DNA from: Flavobacterium aurantiibacter
GTDB lineage: Bacteria > Bacteroidota > Bacteroidia > Flavobacteriales > Flavobacteriaceae
Assembly: GCF_002251775.1 (NCBI RefSeq)
Contig: NZ_NOXX01000215.1
Span: 31,750-95,749, forward strand
Length of the DNA: 64,000 nt
Direction of reading: 5' to 3'
The notes beneath the pieces were generated by a model. That model was not told the origin of the DNA. It saw only the letters and a program-made list of their open reading frames with translations, and searched no databases. A program made the translations under genes and the position numbers. Of the stretch, positions 1 to 7,881 are shown piece after piece (position 1 is the stretch's first letter; the number at the start of each line of letters is the position of its first letter).

Positions 1-1748
1 TCGGCAAAATTAACCGGCACTCTGTTTGCGGTTAGGTCAAACATATTTCCAGAATTATAACCATCGTAGGTAAATACTTGGTAAGAGTAACCAGCTGTTG
101 CATCGATGTTTACTTTTCCAAAAGTTTTGTTGTATGCTAAATAACCATCGAGCAATTTATTCGTTCTTCTCTGTGATAAATAGGTTGAACGACCAATAAA
201 TCTAGTTGCGTCGGTTGGGTCAAGATCTGCAGTGGCCACACCATTTGCGCTTCTGAATAAAGTTCTAACACTATATGCTTGATCGTATCCTAAATTAACA
301 ACAGCGCGTAGTTCAGGAAGGAAATGAAACTTGTAATCAAACTCTAAATTTCCGAAAACACGATCTTGGCGTCCTTGATCATCGGTTTGTAACAACTGTG
401 CTACAGGATTTCGTGGCGATTGCGGTGCTGGCAATGCTCCTGAAGGACCAGCTATTTGGTATTCAAAAAAACCACTAAATGCACTAGGTTCGTAACGAAC
501 TGGTTTAGTCGGATCGAAACGAATTGCTGTACCTTCCACTCCGTCAGCAAAACGATTTTTCTCTACAACATAATTTGCAGAAAAATTGATTTTTAAATGA
601 TCTTTAAATAGGCGTGGATTAAGTGCTAGAGATGTACTTGTTCTCTGAAAGGTATTAGTTAATCGCAAACCTTCCTGAAAGGTATTATTCAAAGTAAGTT
701 TTGCTGGAACCACATTGAAAAGACTTCCACGAATCGACAAGTTGTTATCTACAAAGTCTGTTCTTCTGTAAATCTCATCCTGCCAATTGGTATCGGAAAT
801 AATACGGCCTTCAATTTGTGGTGTAGTTGGATCGTCAAAAGTACCTGGCGCCGCGTTTGGATCTGGAACACCAAGTCTGTTGGTAATGTAAGCCGAAGGA
901 TTTGCTGGATTAAACGCCGGGCTCACAGACTGAAGAAACGAAGTAAATTGACTTGCATTCATTACTTCAATCTGATTTATCTGATTTCCGCTTCCGTATT
1001 GGAAGTTGTAATCAACGGATAGCTTTTTAGAACCTCTCTTAGTATTGATGATAATAACACCATTAGCTGCTCGGGAACCGTAGATTGCCGTAGCCGACGC
1101 ATCCTTTAAGATATTAAAGCTCTCGATGTCATTCGGATTTAACGATGCTAGAATTGAGGTTGATCCTTCATTTCTATTATTTGTAATCGGCAATCCGTCA
1201 ATAACAATTAATGGATCATTCGAAGCCGACAGCGAAGAACCTCCTCGAATTCTGATCTGAGCACCTGAACCAGGAGCACCACCACCTAAGTTTACAGTTA
1301 CACCAGCAACTCTACCCGCAAGTAGGTTTTCAGCTGTGACGTTTGCTCCTTTGTTGAATTCTTTAGAACTTAGTTGTGTCACCGAACCCGTAGCATCTTT
1401 TTTACGAACACTACCGTATCCAATTTGAACCACAACCTCGGTAAGTTCATTTGTTTCCTCAGCTAAGGAAATGGCAACAGATTTTTGCCCAGTAAAGGTT
1501 TCCGATACTTCCTTATAACCAATAAAAGAGAAGACGACTACCTGTCCATTTTTTAAACCAGACAGACTAAATTTCCCGTCGAAATCTGTGGAAGTACCGT
1601 TTGTGGTACCTTGAACGACTACGCTGACCCCCGGTAACGGCTGCCCTGATGCTTTATCAGTTACCGTTCCCGTTAAAGTGCTCTGTGCTAGAACACTAAA
1701 CGGCAGAAGTAGTACGGAAAGTAACAACTTTTTGTAAATTGTTTTCAT
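1..1748 (-). CDS. SusC/RagA-type TonB-dependent outer-membrane receptor, 3'-truncated by window edge
   Basis: The frame is open from the ATG at 1748 to the window edge, giving 582 residues of a protein family usually near 1000. It starts with a signal peptide (about residues 1-21, cleavage likely after FSVLA). A carboxypeptidase-regulatory-like beta-sandwich follows (about 23-100, GTVTDKASGQPLPGVSVVV), then a TonB plug (about 115-225) with IRIRGGSSLSASNDP and AIYGSRAANGVIIINTK, then the start of the beta-barrel. By family this is the TonB-driven outer-membrane channel for oligosaccharides. The divergent LacI gene and the nearby maltose enzymes point to maltodextrin as substrate (inference). 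A SusD partner would lie beyond the left edge and cannot be seen. Confidence 0.93.
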   Translation of the reverse strand, partial: MKTIYKKLLLSVLLLPFSVLAQSTLTGTVTDKASGQPLPGVSVVVQGTTNGTSTDFDGKFSLSGLKNGQVVVFSFIGYKEVSETFTGQKSVAISLAEETNELTEVVVQIGYGSVRKKDATGSVTQLSSKEFNKGANVTAENLLAGRVAGVTVNLGGGAPGSGAQIRIRGGSSLSASNDPLIVIDGLPITNNRNEGSTSILASLNPNDIESFNILKDASATAIYGSRAANGVIIINTKRGSKKLSVDYNFQYGSGNQINQIEVMNASQFTSFLQSVSPAFNPANPSAYITNRLGVPDPNAAPGTFDDPTTPQIEGRIISDTNWQDEIYRRTDFVDNNLSIRGSLFNVVPAKLTLNNTFQEGLRLTNTFQRTSTSLALNPRLFKDHLKINFSANYVVEKNRFADGVEGTAIRFDPTKPVRYEPSAFSGFFEYQIAGPSGALPAPQSPRNPVAQLLQTDDQGRQDRVFGNLEFDYKFHFLPELRAVVNLGYDQAYSVRTLFRSANGVATADLDPTDATRFIGRSTYLSQRRTNKLLDGYLAYNKTFGKVNIDATAGYSYQVFTYDGYNSGNMFDLTANRVPVNFA

Positions 1749-1856
1749 ACATTTTGTTTAGGTTAAAATTGAGTTTTTTTGCTTGTAATTTTGCTTCGAG
1801 TGTTAAATTTATGTAAATCTGTCACGAAAAAAAATTTAGCTTCGTTAAAGATACGC

Positions 1857-1870
1857 CGAAAACGTTTTCG
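1857..1870. promoter_or_regulatory. LacI-family operator palindrome
   Basis: CGAAAACGTTTTCG is a perfect 14-bp palindrome with the central CG typical of LacI/GalR operators. It lies in the 226-bp gap between the divergent receptor and regulator genes. On the minus strand it stands just upstream of TATCTTTA (1846-1853), a near match to the Bacteroidetes -7 element TAnnTTTG, so bound regulator could control the receptor promoter. The rest of the gap is AT-rich and I saw no second clear operator in it. That the adjacent LacI protein binds here is inferred from position. Confidence 0.7.
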
Positions 1871-1974
1871 TGTTGAAAACTTTTACAATCACGCATATTT
1901 TTAAGGAAGTAATTCACAGAATAGAAAATTCGAATTACCTTTATTCACAAATCAATATTTCTTAAATTGTCAAA

Positions 1975-3003
1975 ATGAAGCGCAAAGTCACACTAAAGCA
2001 AATTGCAAAAGAGTTAGATGTTTCCATTTCAACCGTCTCAAAATCACTTCGCGATTCACCCGAAATATCTGAAGAAACCCGACTCAAGGTGCAAGCATTT
2101 GCTAAATTGTATAACTACAAACCAAACAATATTGCTCTAAGTCTCAAAAACAGAAAAACTAAAACCATTGGCGTGATCATTCCTGAAATTGTTCACCACT
2201 TTTTTAGTACCGTTATTAGCGGTGTGGAAAGTGTTGCTAATGAGTACGGCTACAGCGTGGTAGTATGCCTTTCCAACGAATCGTTCGACAAGGAAGTAAT
2301 CAATATGGAAATGCTTGCTAACGGTAGTATCGACGGCTTTATCATGTCGCTTTCAAAAGAAACGCAATTCAAAAAAGATTTCCACCACATAAATGAAGTG
2401 ATTAGCCAGGGAATGCCTGTGGTTATGTTTGATCGAATTACAAATGAAATTTTTTGCGATAAAGTAATCATCGACGACAAACAAGCTGCCTACGAAGCCG
2501 TATCGTATCTAATCGAAAAAGGTCGAAAACAAATTGCTTTAGTCACCACAGCCGATTACGTTTCCGTGGGCAAACTCCGTACCGACGGCTACATGAAAGC
2601 ACTTGCCGACCACGATATTGCCGTCAATGAAAAGCTCATCATTCGTGCCGACGACGAAATTCAGTGCAAACAGGAGGTTCAAAAACTGCTTGAGCAAGGC
2701 GCGATCGATGGCGTTTTGGCTGTAAACGAATTGTATGCCGTAACCATTATTAAAACAGCCAACAAAATGCAAATTGCCGTACCGGAACAACTGGCTGTCA
2801 TTGCGTTTACCGACGGAATTATTTCGCAATATGCAACTCCAACAATCACTACTGTAAGTCAAAACGGCATCAAAATGGGGCAAACCGCTGCCAAAATGCT
2901 CATAGACCGTTTGGAAGAAGAGGAAACCGAATACAGTACTGCCGAGCAATACACCACAGAAGTAATTGAAACCAATTTAATTATCCGAGATTCAACAAAT
3001 TAA
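1975..3003 (+). CDS. LacI/GalR-family transcriptional regulator of the maltose locus
   Basis: This 342-residue protein has the standard LacI layout. An N-terminal helix-turn-helix and hinge (about residues 5-60: TLKQIAKELDVSISTVSKSL, then YNYKPNNIALSLK) is followed by a periplasmic-binding-protein-like sugar sensor (about 62-335, starting KTIGVIIPEI, with GVLAVNELYAV and LAVIAFTDG). It is transcribed away from the SusC-type receptor across a gap with a perfect palindromic operator, and it precedes the maltose transporter and phosphorylase genes. It most likely senses maltose or a related sugar and controls the receptor and uptake operon. The ligand, and whether it represses or activates, cannot be read from the sequence. 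Confidence 0.93.
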   Translation: MKRKVTLKQIAKELDVSISTVSKSLRDSPEISEETRLKVQAFAKLYNYKPNNIALSLKNRKTKTIGVIIPEIVHHFFSTVISGVESVANEYGYSVVVCLSNESFDKEVINMEMLANGSIDGFIMSLSKETQFKKDFHHINEVISQGMPVVMFDRITNEIFCDKVIIDDKQAAYEAVSYLIEKGRKQIALVTTADYVSVGKLRTDGYMKALADHDIAVNEKLIIRADDEIQCKQEVQKLLEQGAIDGVLAVNELYAVTIIKTANKMQIAVPEQLAVIAFTDGIISQYATPTITTVSQNGIKMGQTAAKMLIDRLEEEETEYSTAEQYTTEVIETNLIIRDSTN

Positions 3004-3037
3004 CTGTCGTTTCCAAATTTTAATTTTTTAAAACTTA

Positions 3038-3065
3038 TTGAAATTCTATTTTTTCGATATCTTTG
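3038..3065 (+). promoter_or_regulatory. Bacteroidetes-type promoter of the maltose transporter operon
   Basis: TTG (3038-3040), 17 nt, then TATCTTTG (3058-3065) matches the Bacteroidetes sigma consensus TTG-N17..23-TAnnTTTG. It lies about 90 bp upstream of the transporter ATG, leaving a long leader that contains an inverted repeat. Confidence 0.65.
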
Positions 3066-3114
3066 GCAGCAATTATCAAAGCTTGTAATTTACTTCGAAA
3101 ACAAATAAAGTTTT

Positions 3115-3133
3115 GATAAGCAACGCGCTTATC
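3115..3133 (+). promoter_or_regulatory. Small hairpin in the transporter mRNA leader
   Basis: GATAAGC, AACGC loop, GCTTATC forms a perfect 7-bp stem 22 bp before the transporter start codon and downstream of the predicted promoter. It could influence translation or mRNA stability. No known riboswitch was recognised. Confidence 0.35.
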
Positions 3134-3155
3134 GTATCTCATTTTAATTACGATA

Positions 3156-4709
3156 ATGGAAAAGCGAAAATTAAGTTTTTGGCAAATCTGGAACATGAGT
3201 TTTGGGTTTCTTGGTATTCAGTTCGGGTTTGCACTGCAGAACGCAAATACATCAAGAATCTTTGACACTCTTGGTGCCGACCCAGATAAGATTGGATTTT
3301 ACTGGTTAGCAGCCCCACTTACAGGTCTTATTGTACAACCAATTGTTGGCTATTTTTCTGATCGAACATGGACTCGATTAGGGAGAAGACGTCCGTATTT
3401 CTTGGTCGGTGCAATTTTAGCTTCACTGGCATTATTCGCCATGCCTAATTCGCCTAGTCTTTGGATTGCAATTGGAACTTTGTGGATTATGGACTCTTCC
3501 ATAAACATTTCCATGGAACCTTTTCGCGCCTTTGTTGGTGATAACCTGCCCGAAAACCAAAGAACTCTAGGCTTTGCCATGCAAAGTTTCTTTATCGGAC
3601 TTGGAGCGGTTGTTGGCTCGGCATTGCCCTGGATATTTACCAACATTTTCGAACTTTCAAACACGGCTGCTGAAGGCGTAATTCCGGATTCTGTAAAGTG
3701 GTCTTTTTATGTCGGAGCAATTGTCTTTTTTCTAGCGGTATTATGGACGGTTCTTAAATCGAAAGAATATTCTCCCGAGGAACTACAAGCGTTTGAGGAC
3801 GCCAAAAGAGCAACATCTACCAAAGACCACCACGAAAAGGTGAGCACACAAAAGAATGTAACTACAAAACTACAAGCAACTTACGGTGCCGTACTCGCTC
3901 TTATAGGAGGAATACTCACGTATTTTGTACATCAACTTAATCTTAAGGCCGATGCAAATGGGGAAACTGGAGCACATAAAGAATTGTATTTACTGTCCAT
4001 TGGTCTGTTAGTTGTTGGAGTGCTTTTCCTAATTGTATCGCAACTTAGAAAAAATGAGGTGCGAAATGGCTTTACCGTTATCATCACCGATTTATTAAAC
4101 ATGCCAAAAACCATGAAACAACTTGCCTATGTGCAGTTTTTTTCGTGGTTTGCGCTTTTTGCCATGTGGATTTACACCACACAAGCGGTAACTGGCCACG
4201 TTTTTGGCACAACAGACTCCACCACGAAAGAGTACAACGATGCTGCCGATTGGGTTGCGGTGATGTTTACCATCTACAACTTAGTAGCTGCTGCAGTGGC
4301 ATTTTTACTTCCAGCTTTAGCTCGTCGAACCAGCAACAAGTTTACACATATGTTGGCGCTCATCGCGGGAGGTATCGGATTGATTTCAATCTATTTTCTT
4401 TCCGACAAAGTAGGATTACTGTTGGCTATGACTGGCGTTGGAATTGCTTGGGCAAGTATTCTTTCTATTCCTTATGCCATGTTATCGGGTTCCTTACCAG
4501 CTGCAAAAATGGGCTACTACATGGGAGTTTTTAACTTCTTTATAGTTATTCCGCAAATCGTTGCAGGAACGGTTCTCGGATTTATGGTTAAAGAATGGTT
4601 CAACGAACAACCTGTTTATGCATTGATTGTTGGCGGATGTTCGATGATTTTTGCGGGAATTTTAACGCTTGGTGTTTCTACCAATAAAAAAATTGACATT
4701 AATGAGTAA
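3156..4709 (+). CDS. MFS sugar transporter (GPH/SLC45-like), probable maltose importer
   Basis: A 517-residue polytopic membrane protein with about 12 hydrophobic segments. The cytoplasmic-loop motif DRTWTRLGRRRPYFLVGAI (about residues 69-87) is typical of the sucrose/maltose branch of the major facilitator superfamily. A long soluble central loop (about 205-245, rich in charged residues) separates the two halves. Its place directly before beta-phosphoglucomutase and maltose phosphorylase, both cytoplasmic, supports inner-membrane uptake of intact maltose with a cation. The 3' end overlaps the next gene by 8 bp (ATGAGTAA), so the two are probably translationally coupled. The substrate is inferred from context. 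Confidence 0.92.
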   Translation: MEKRKLSFWQIWNMSFGFLGIQFGFALQNANTSRIFDTLGADPDKIGFYWLAAPLTGLIVQPIVGYFSDRTWTRLGRRRPYFLVGAILASLALFAMPNSPSLWIAIGTLWIMDSSINISMEPFRAFVGDNLPENQRTLGFAMQSFFIGLGAVVGSALPWIFTNIFELSNTAAEGVIPDSVKWSFYVGAIVFFLAVLWTVLKSKEYSPEELQAFEDAKRATSTKDHHEKVSTQKNVTTKLQATYGAVLALIGGILTYFVHQLNLKADANGETGAHKELYLLSIGLLVVGVLFLIVSQLRKNEVRNGFTVIITDLLNMPKTMKQLAYVQFFSWFALFAMWIYTTQAVTGHVFGTTDSTTKEYNDAADWVAVMFTIYNLVAAAVAFLLPALARRTSNKFTHMLALIAGGIGLISIYFLSDKVGLLLAMTGVGIAWASILSIPYAMLSGSLPAAKMGYYMGVFNFFIVIPQIVAGTVLGFMVKEWFNEQPVYALIVGGCSMIFAGILTLGVSTNKKIDINE

Positions 4710-5367
4710 AAAAGGTTTCATATTCGATTTAGACGGCGTAATTGTTGACACTGCGAAGTATCACTACTTGGCGTGGCAAAAAATAGCTGAAAAGCTCGGA
4801 ATCGAATTTACACCACACCACAACGAAAAACTAAAAGGCGTTAGCCGCGTTCGATCGCTGGAAATAATTATGGAACTCGGAAAAATTACAGCGACCGAAC
4901 AAGAAAAACAACTTTGGCTCACACAAAAGAACGACGACTATTTATCCTATCTAACCGATATTGATAGCTCTGAGATCTTACCAGGCGTGATGCCTATTTT
5001 GTCGCATTTAGAAACACTAAAACAACCTATTGCTTTAGGTTCGGCGAGCAAAAACGCACGGCCGATTTTAGAAAAAACCGGTATCATTGATTTGTTCGAC
5101 GCCATTGTAGATGGAAACGACGTATCACAGGCGAAACCCGATCCGGAAGTTTTTTTAGTTGCAGCTCGTAAACTTAATCTGGCTCCTGAAGATTGTATCG
5201 TTTTTGAAGATTCGGAAGCGGGAATTCAGGCAGCAAACATTGCCGGTATGGTAAGTGTAGGAATTGGCGATGCGAAAGTACTTCATGAAGCCGCTTTCAA
5301 TTTCCCGGATTTCACGCACATGGACACCGCATTTATTGACGGTTTATTAAAAAAAGTAAAAGCTTAA
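4702..5367 (+). CDS. pgmB: beta-phosphoglucomutase (HAD superfamily)
   Basis: This protein of 221 residues converts beta-glucose-1-phosphate to glucose-6-phosphate by family assignment. HAD motif 1 is FDLDGVIVDT, with nucleophile D9 and acid/base D11. Later motifs are LGSASKNARPILEKTG and KPDPEVF...CIVFEDSEAGIQAA, which carry the phosphate-binding Ser, the Lys and the metal-binding acidic pair. I chose the ATG at 4702 because it places MSKKGFIFDLDG at the N-terminus as in the family and overlaps the transporter stop. It sits between the transporter and maltose phosphorylase, whose product is its substrate. Confidence 0.94.
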   Translation: MSKKGFIFDLDGVIVDTAKYHYLAWQKIAEKLGIEFTPHHNEKLKGVSRVRSLEIIMELGKITATEQEKQLWLTQKNDDYLSYLTDIDSSEILPGVMPILSHLETLKQPIALGSASKNARPILEKTGIIDLFDAIVDGNDVSQAKPDPEVFLVAARKLNLAPEDCIVFEDSEAGIQAANIAGMVSVGIGDAKVLHEAAFNFPDFTHMDTAFIDGLLKKVKA

Positions 5368-5409
5368 TGTAGAATGATGCAGGACGACTGCAAAACAAAA
5401 TTTATTTAA

Positions 5410-7710
5410 ATGAATCAGGATTATATCAAACCCGATGGATGGTCGATTATCGAAGAAGGATTTGATCAGGAACGCGTAAAATCGTCTGAAAGTTTGTTCA
5501 GTATTGGAAACGGAGCCATGGGGCAACGTGCCAATTTTGAAGAAAGTTACAGCGGAGAAACGTTTCAAGGCAGCTATATCGCAGGGATTTACTATCCCGA
5601 CAAAACCAAAGTGGGTTGGTGGAAAAACGGTTATCCCGAGTACTTCGCAAAAGTACTCAATGCACCGAACTGGATCGGAATCGATTTTTCTGTAAACGGA
5701 GAATCGTTCGATTTGGCGAAATGCACCGCAGTCGCTGATTTTAAACGCGAACTTAACATGAAAGCCGGTTGGTACCGCAGAAGCTTTACGGCAACACTCG
5801 CCAACCAGTCGCAAATTGCCGTCGAAGTAACGCGCTTTCTATCGCTCGAACTCGACGAAGTTGGCGTTATACAATACAACATTACCGCTTTATCTGGCGC
5901 GCTTTCGCTGAAAATAAACTCGTACGTAGATGCTGCGGTACATAACGAAGATGCCAACTGGGAAGAACGTTTTTGGGAAACCTTAAGCAGCACCAAAGCA
6001 ACCGACGCCGTTTACGTTACCGCACGCACTTTTAAGACACACTTTGAAGCGACCACATTTGGCGCAACAAACGTGAGCAACAACGGAACAGCTATCGCTG
6101 CGAAAGAAATTTCACAAGAATCGGCCGATAAATTAGGTGTTGTTTTTGAAACTACTGTTGCTCAAAACACAACCCTAAGTATCACCAAATTTGGTGGCTA
6201 TACGGTTTCGATGAACCATGAAAACACGGTAGCTGCTGCGCAAAAAGTTGTAGAACAAGCACGTGCTTTAGGCTACGGCAAATTACTGCAGATGCAAGCT
6301 GAAGCGTGGTCGAAAATTTGGGAAATGAGCGATATCACTATTGAAGGCGATGTAAAAGCGCAACAAGGTATCCGTTTCAATATTTTCCAACTCAACCAAA
6401 CGTATCTTGGAAAAGATTCGCGTTTAAACATCGGGCCGAAAGGATTTACCGGCGAAAAATACGGCGGATCAACCTACTGGGATACCGAAGCATATTGTAT
6501 TCCGTTTTACATGGCTACAAAAGATCAGGAAGTGGCGCGTAACCTACTTACGTATCGCTACAACCAACTCGATCGAGCGATCGAAAACGCAGGTAAACTC
6601 GGTTTTAATAATGGTGCCGCGCTCTATCCGATGGTTACTATGAACGGAGAAGAGTGTCATAATGAATGGGAAATTACTTTCGAAGAAATTCACCGAAACG
6701 GCGCTATTGCTTTTGCTATTTACAATTACTACCGCTACACCGGCGATTACAGCTACATTCCGGAAAAAGGTCTTGAAGTTTTAATTGGTATTGCTCGTTT
6801 CTGGAAACAGCGCGCCAACTTCTCGACAGATAAAAATAAGTATGTGATTTTAGGTGTTACAGGACCAAACGAATACGAGAATAACGTAAACAACAACTGG
6901 TACACCAATTATATTGCGAAATGGTGTATGGAATACGCAGCCGAACAAACCGAACGCGTAGCTAAAGAATATCCCGCAGATTACAGTCGAATTGTCGCAA
7001 AAGTAAAATTGGGTTCACAAGAAATTAGCGAATGGCGCGAAGTAGGTACCAACATGTATTTCCCGTATTCGGAAACGTACGGCGTTTACTTGCAACAAGA
7101 CGGTTTCTTGGATAAAGAGTTGGTAAAAGTCGACAAGCTCGATCGTTCGCAGCGTCCGATTAACCAAAAATGGTCTTGGGATCGCATTTTGCGTTCGCCA
7201 TATATTAAGCAAGCCGACGTACTTCAAGGATTTTATTTCTTTGAAGATCATTTTACCACAGAAGAATTAGAGAAGCATTTTGATTTTTATGAACCTTTTA
7301 CCGTTCACGAAAGTTCGCTTTCGCCTTGCGTTCACTCGATACAGGCGGCAGTTCTTGGAAAAATGGAAATGGCTTATACTTTTTACTTGCGTACATCGCG
7401 CTTAGATTTAGACGATTACAATAAGGAAGTTGAAGAAGGCTGCCACATTACCTCGATGGCCGGAACATGGATGAGTATTGTAGAAGGTTTTGGCGGCATG
7501 CGCGTAAAAGACAATCAGTTGCACTTTACACCACGCATACCGAAAGAATGGGAAGGATACTCGTTTAAGATTAACTTCAGACATCAGATTTTAAAAGTTA
7601 CTGTAAAGCACGGCGAAACGCAGTTTATGGTGGATGGCGACAAACCGTTGCACGTCATTGTGAACGGAAAAGCTGTAGAAGTGATACCCAACAGTTTAAT
7701 TGCTGTTTAA
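5410..7710 (+). CDS. Maltose phosphorylase (glycoside hydrolase family 65)
   Basis: This 766-residue protein has the usual GH65 length and no signal peptide, so it is cytoplasmic. The reaction is maltose plus phosphate giving glucose and beta-glucose-1-phosphate with inversion. The general acid is expected at E488 in TGPNEYENNVNNNWY, matching Glu487 of the Lactobacillus brevis enzyme. Another family block is MNGEECHNEWEITFEEIHRN (from M411), followed later by SSLSPCVHSI. An N-terminal super-sandwich domain (about 1-270), an (alpha/alpha)6 barrel (about 310-690) and a C-terminal sheet fit the fold. Kojibiose or trehalose phosphorylase is less likely given the operon and the NEYENN motif. It ends just before a strong terminator. 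Confidence 0.94.
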   Translation: MNQDYIKPDGWSIIEEGFDQERVKSSESLFSIGNGAMGQRANFEESYSGETFQGSYIAGIYYPDKTKVGWWKNGYPEYFAKVLNAPNWIGIDFSVNGESFDLAKCTAVADFKRELNMKAGWYRRSFTATLANQSQIAVEVTRFLSLELDEVGVIQYNITALSGALSLKINSYVDAAVHNEDANWEERFWETLSSTKATDAVYVTARTFKTHFEATTFGATNVSNNGTAIAAKEISQESADKLGVVFETTVAQNTTLSITKFGGYTVSMNHENTVAAAQKVVEQARALGYGKLLQMQAEAWSKIWEMSDITIEGDVKAQQGIRFNIFQLNQTYLGKDSRLNIGPKGFTGEKYGGSTYWDTEAYCIPFYMATKDQEVARNLLTYRYNQLDRAIENAGKLGFNNGAALYPMVTMNGEECHNEWEITFEEIHRNGAIAFAIYNYYRYTGDYSYIPEKGLEVLIGIARFWKQRANFSTDKNKYVILGVTGPNEYENNVNNNWYTNYIAKWCMEYAAEQTERVAKEYPADYSRIVAKVKLGSQEISEWREVGTNMYFPYSETYGVYLQQDGFLDKELVKVDKLDRSQRPINQKWSWDRILRSPYIKQADVLQGFYFFEDHFTTEELEKHFDFYEPFTVHESSLSPCVHSIQAAVLGKMEMAYTFYLRTSRLDLDDYNKEVEEGCHITSMAGTWMSIVEGFGGMRVKDNQLHFTPRIPKEWEGYSFKINFRHQILKVTVKHGETQFMVDGDKPLHVIVNGKAVEVIPNSLIAV

Positions 7711-7711
7711 T

Positions 7712-7740
7712 AAAACTGCCCGTTTTTTCGGGCAGTTTTT
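7712..7740 (+). terminator. Rho-independent terminator after maltose phosphorylase
   Basis: AAAACTGCCCG (7712-7722), TTTTTT loop, CGGGCAGTTTT (7729-7739) is a perfect 11-bp stem with a T-rich 3' arm, starting 1 bp after the maltose phosphorylase stop. It separates the uptake/phosphorylase operon from the glycosidase genes. Confidence 0.92.
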
Positions 7741-7758
7741 GGTTACTGCTGTTTGGAT

Positions 7759-7870
7759 AACGATTGCCGCGGCAAGGATTGCAGCAAGGTGCCGTGCACC
7801 GCGGAAAGCCTGGCGGCAGCCGAAAACTCTTTTTATTGAAGTACAAACGTTGGCTGCCGAGCCGCCCAAA
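7759..7870 (+). repeat. GC-rich intergenic element, family 2 (upstream of GH13 gene)
   Basis: A GC-rich stretch between the terminator and the next ORF starts AACGATTGCCGCGGCAAGG followed by ATTGCAGC, and ends GCCGCCCAAAAAATAAA directly before the start codon. Nearly the same start (AACGATTGCCCGCGAAAGG, then TATTGCAGC) and end (CGCCCAAAAACAAA) occur at 39134-39325, so the two belong to one repeat family. No clear TAnnTTTG promoter was found for the downstream glycosidase genes within it. A short reading frame here has no support as a gene. Confidence 0.6.
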
Positions 7871-7881
7871 AAATAAAAAAA

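Noticed and set aside
2539..2949. 136-codon frame antisense to the LacI gene
   Set aside because: Shadow frame in a clear LacI coding region.
6640..6699. Taking the GEECHNEWE block of maltose phosphorylase as the site of the catalytic acid
   Set aside because: By position and motif the general acid corresponds to E488 in GPNEYENN; the other block is a conserved substrate region.
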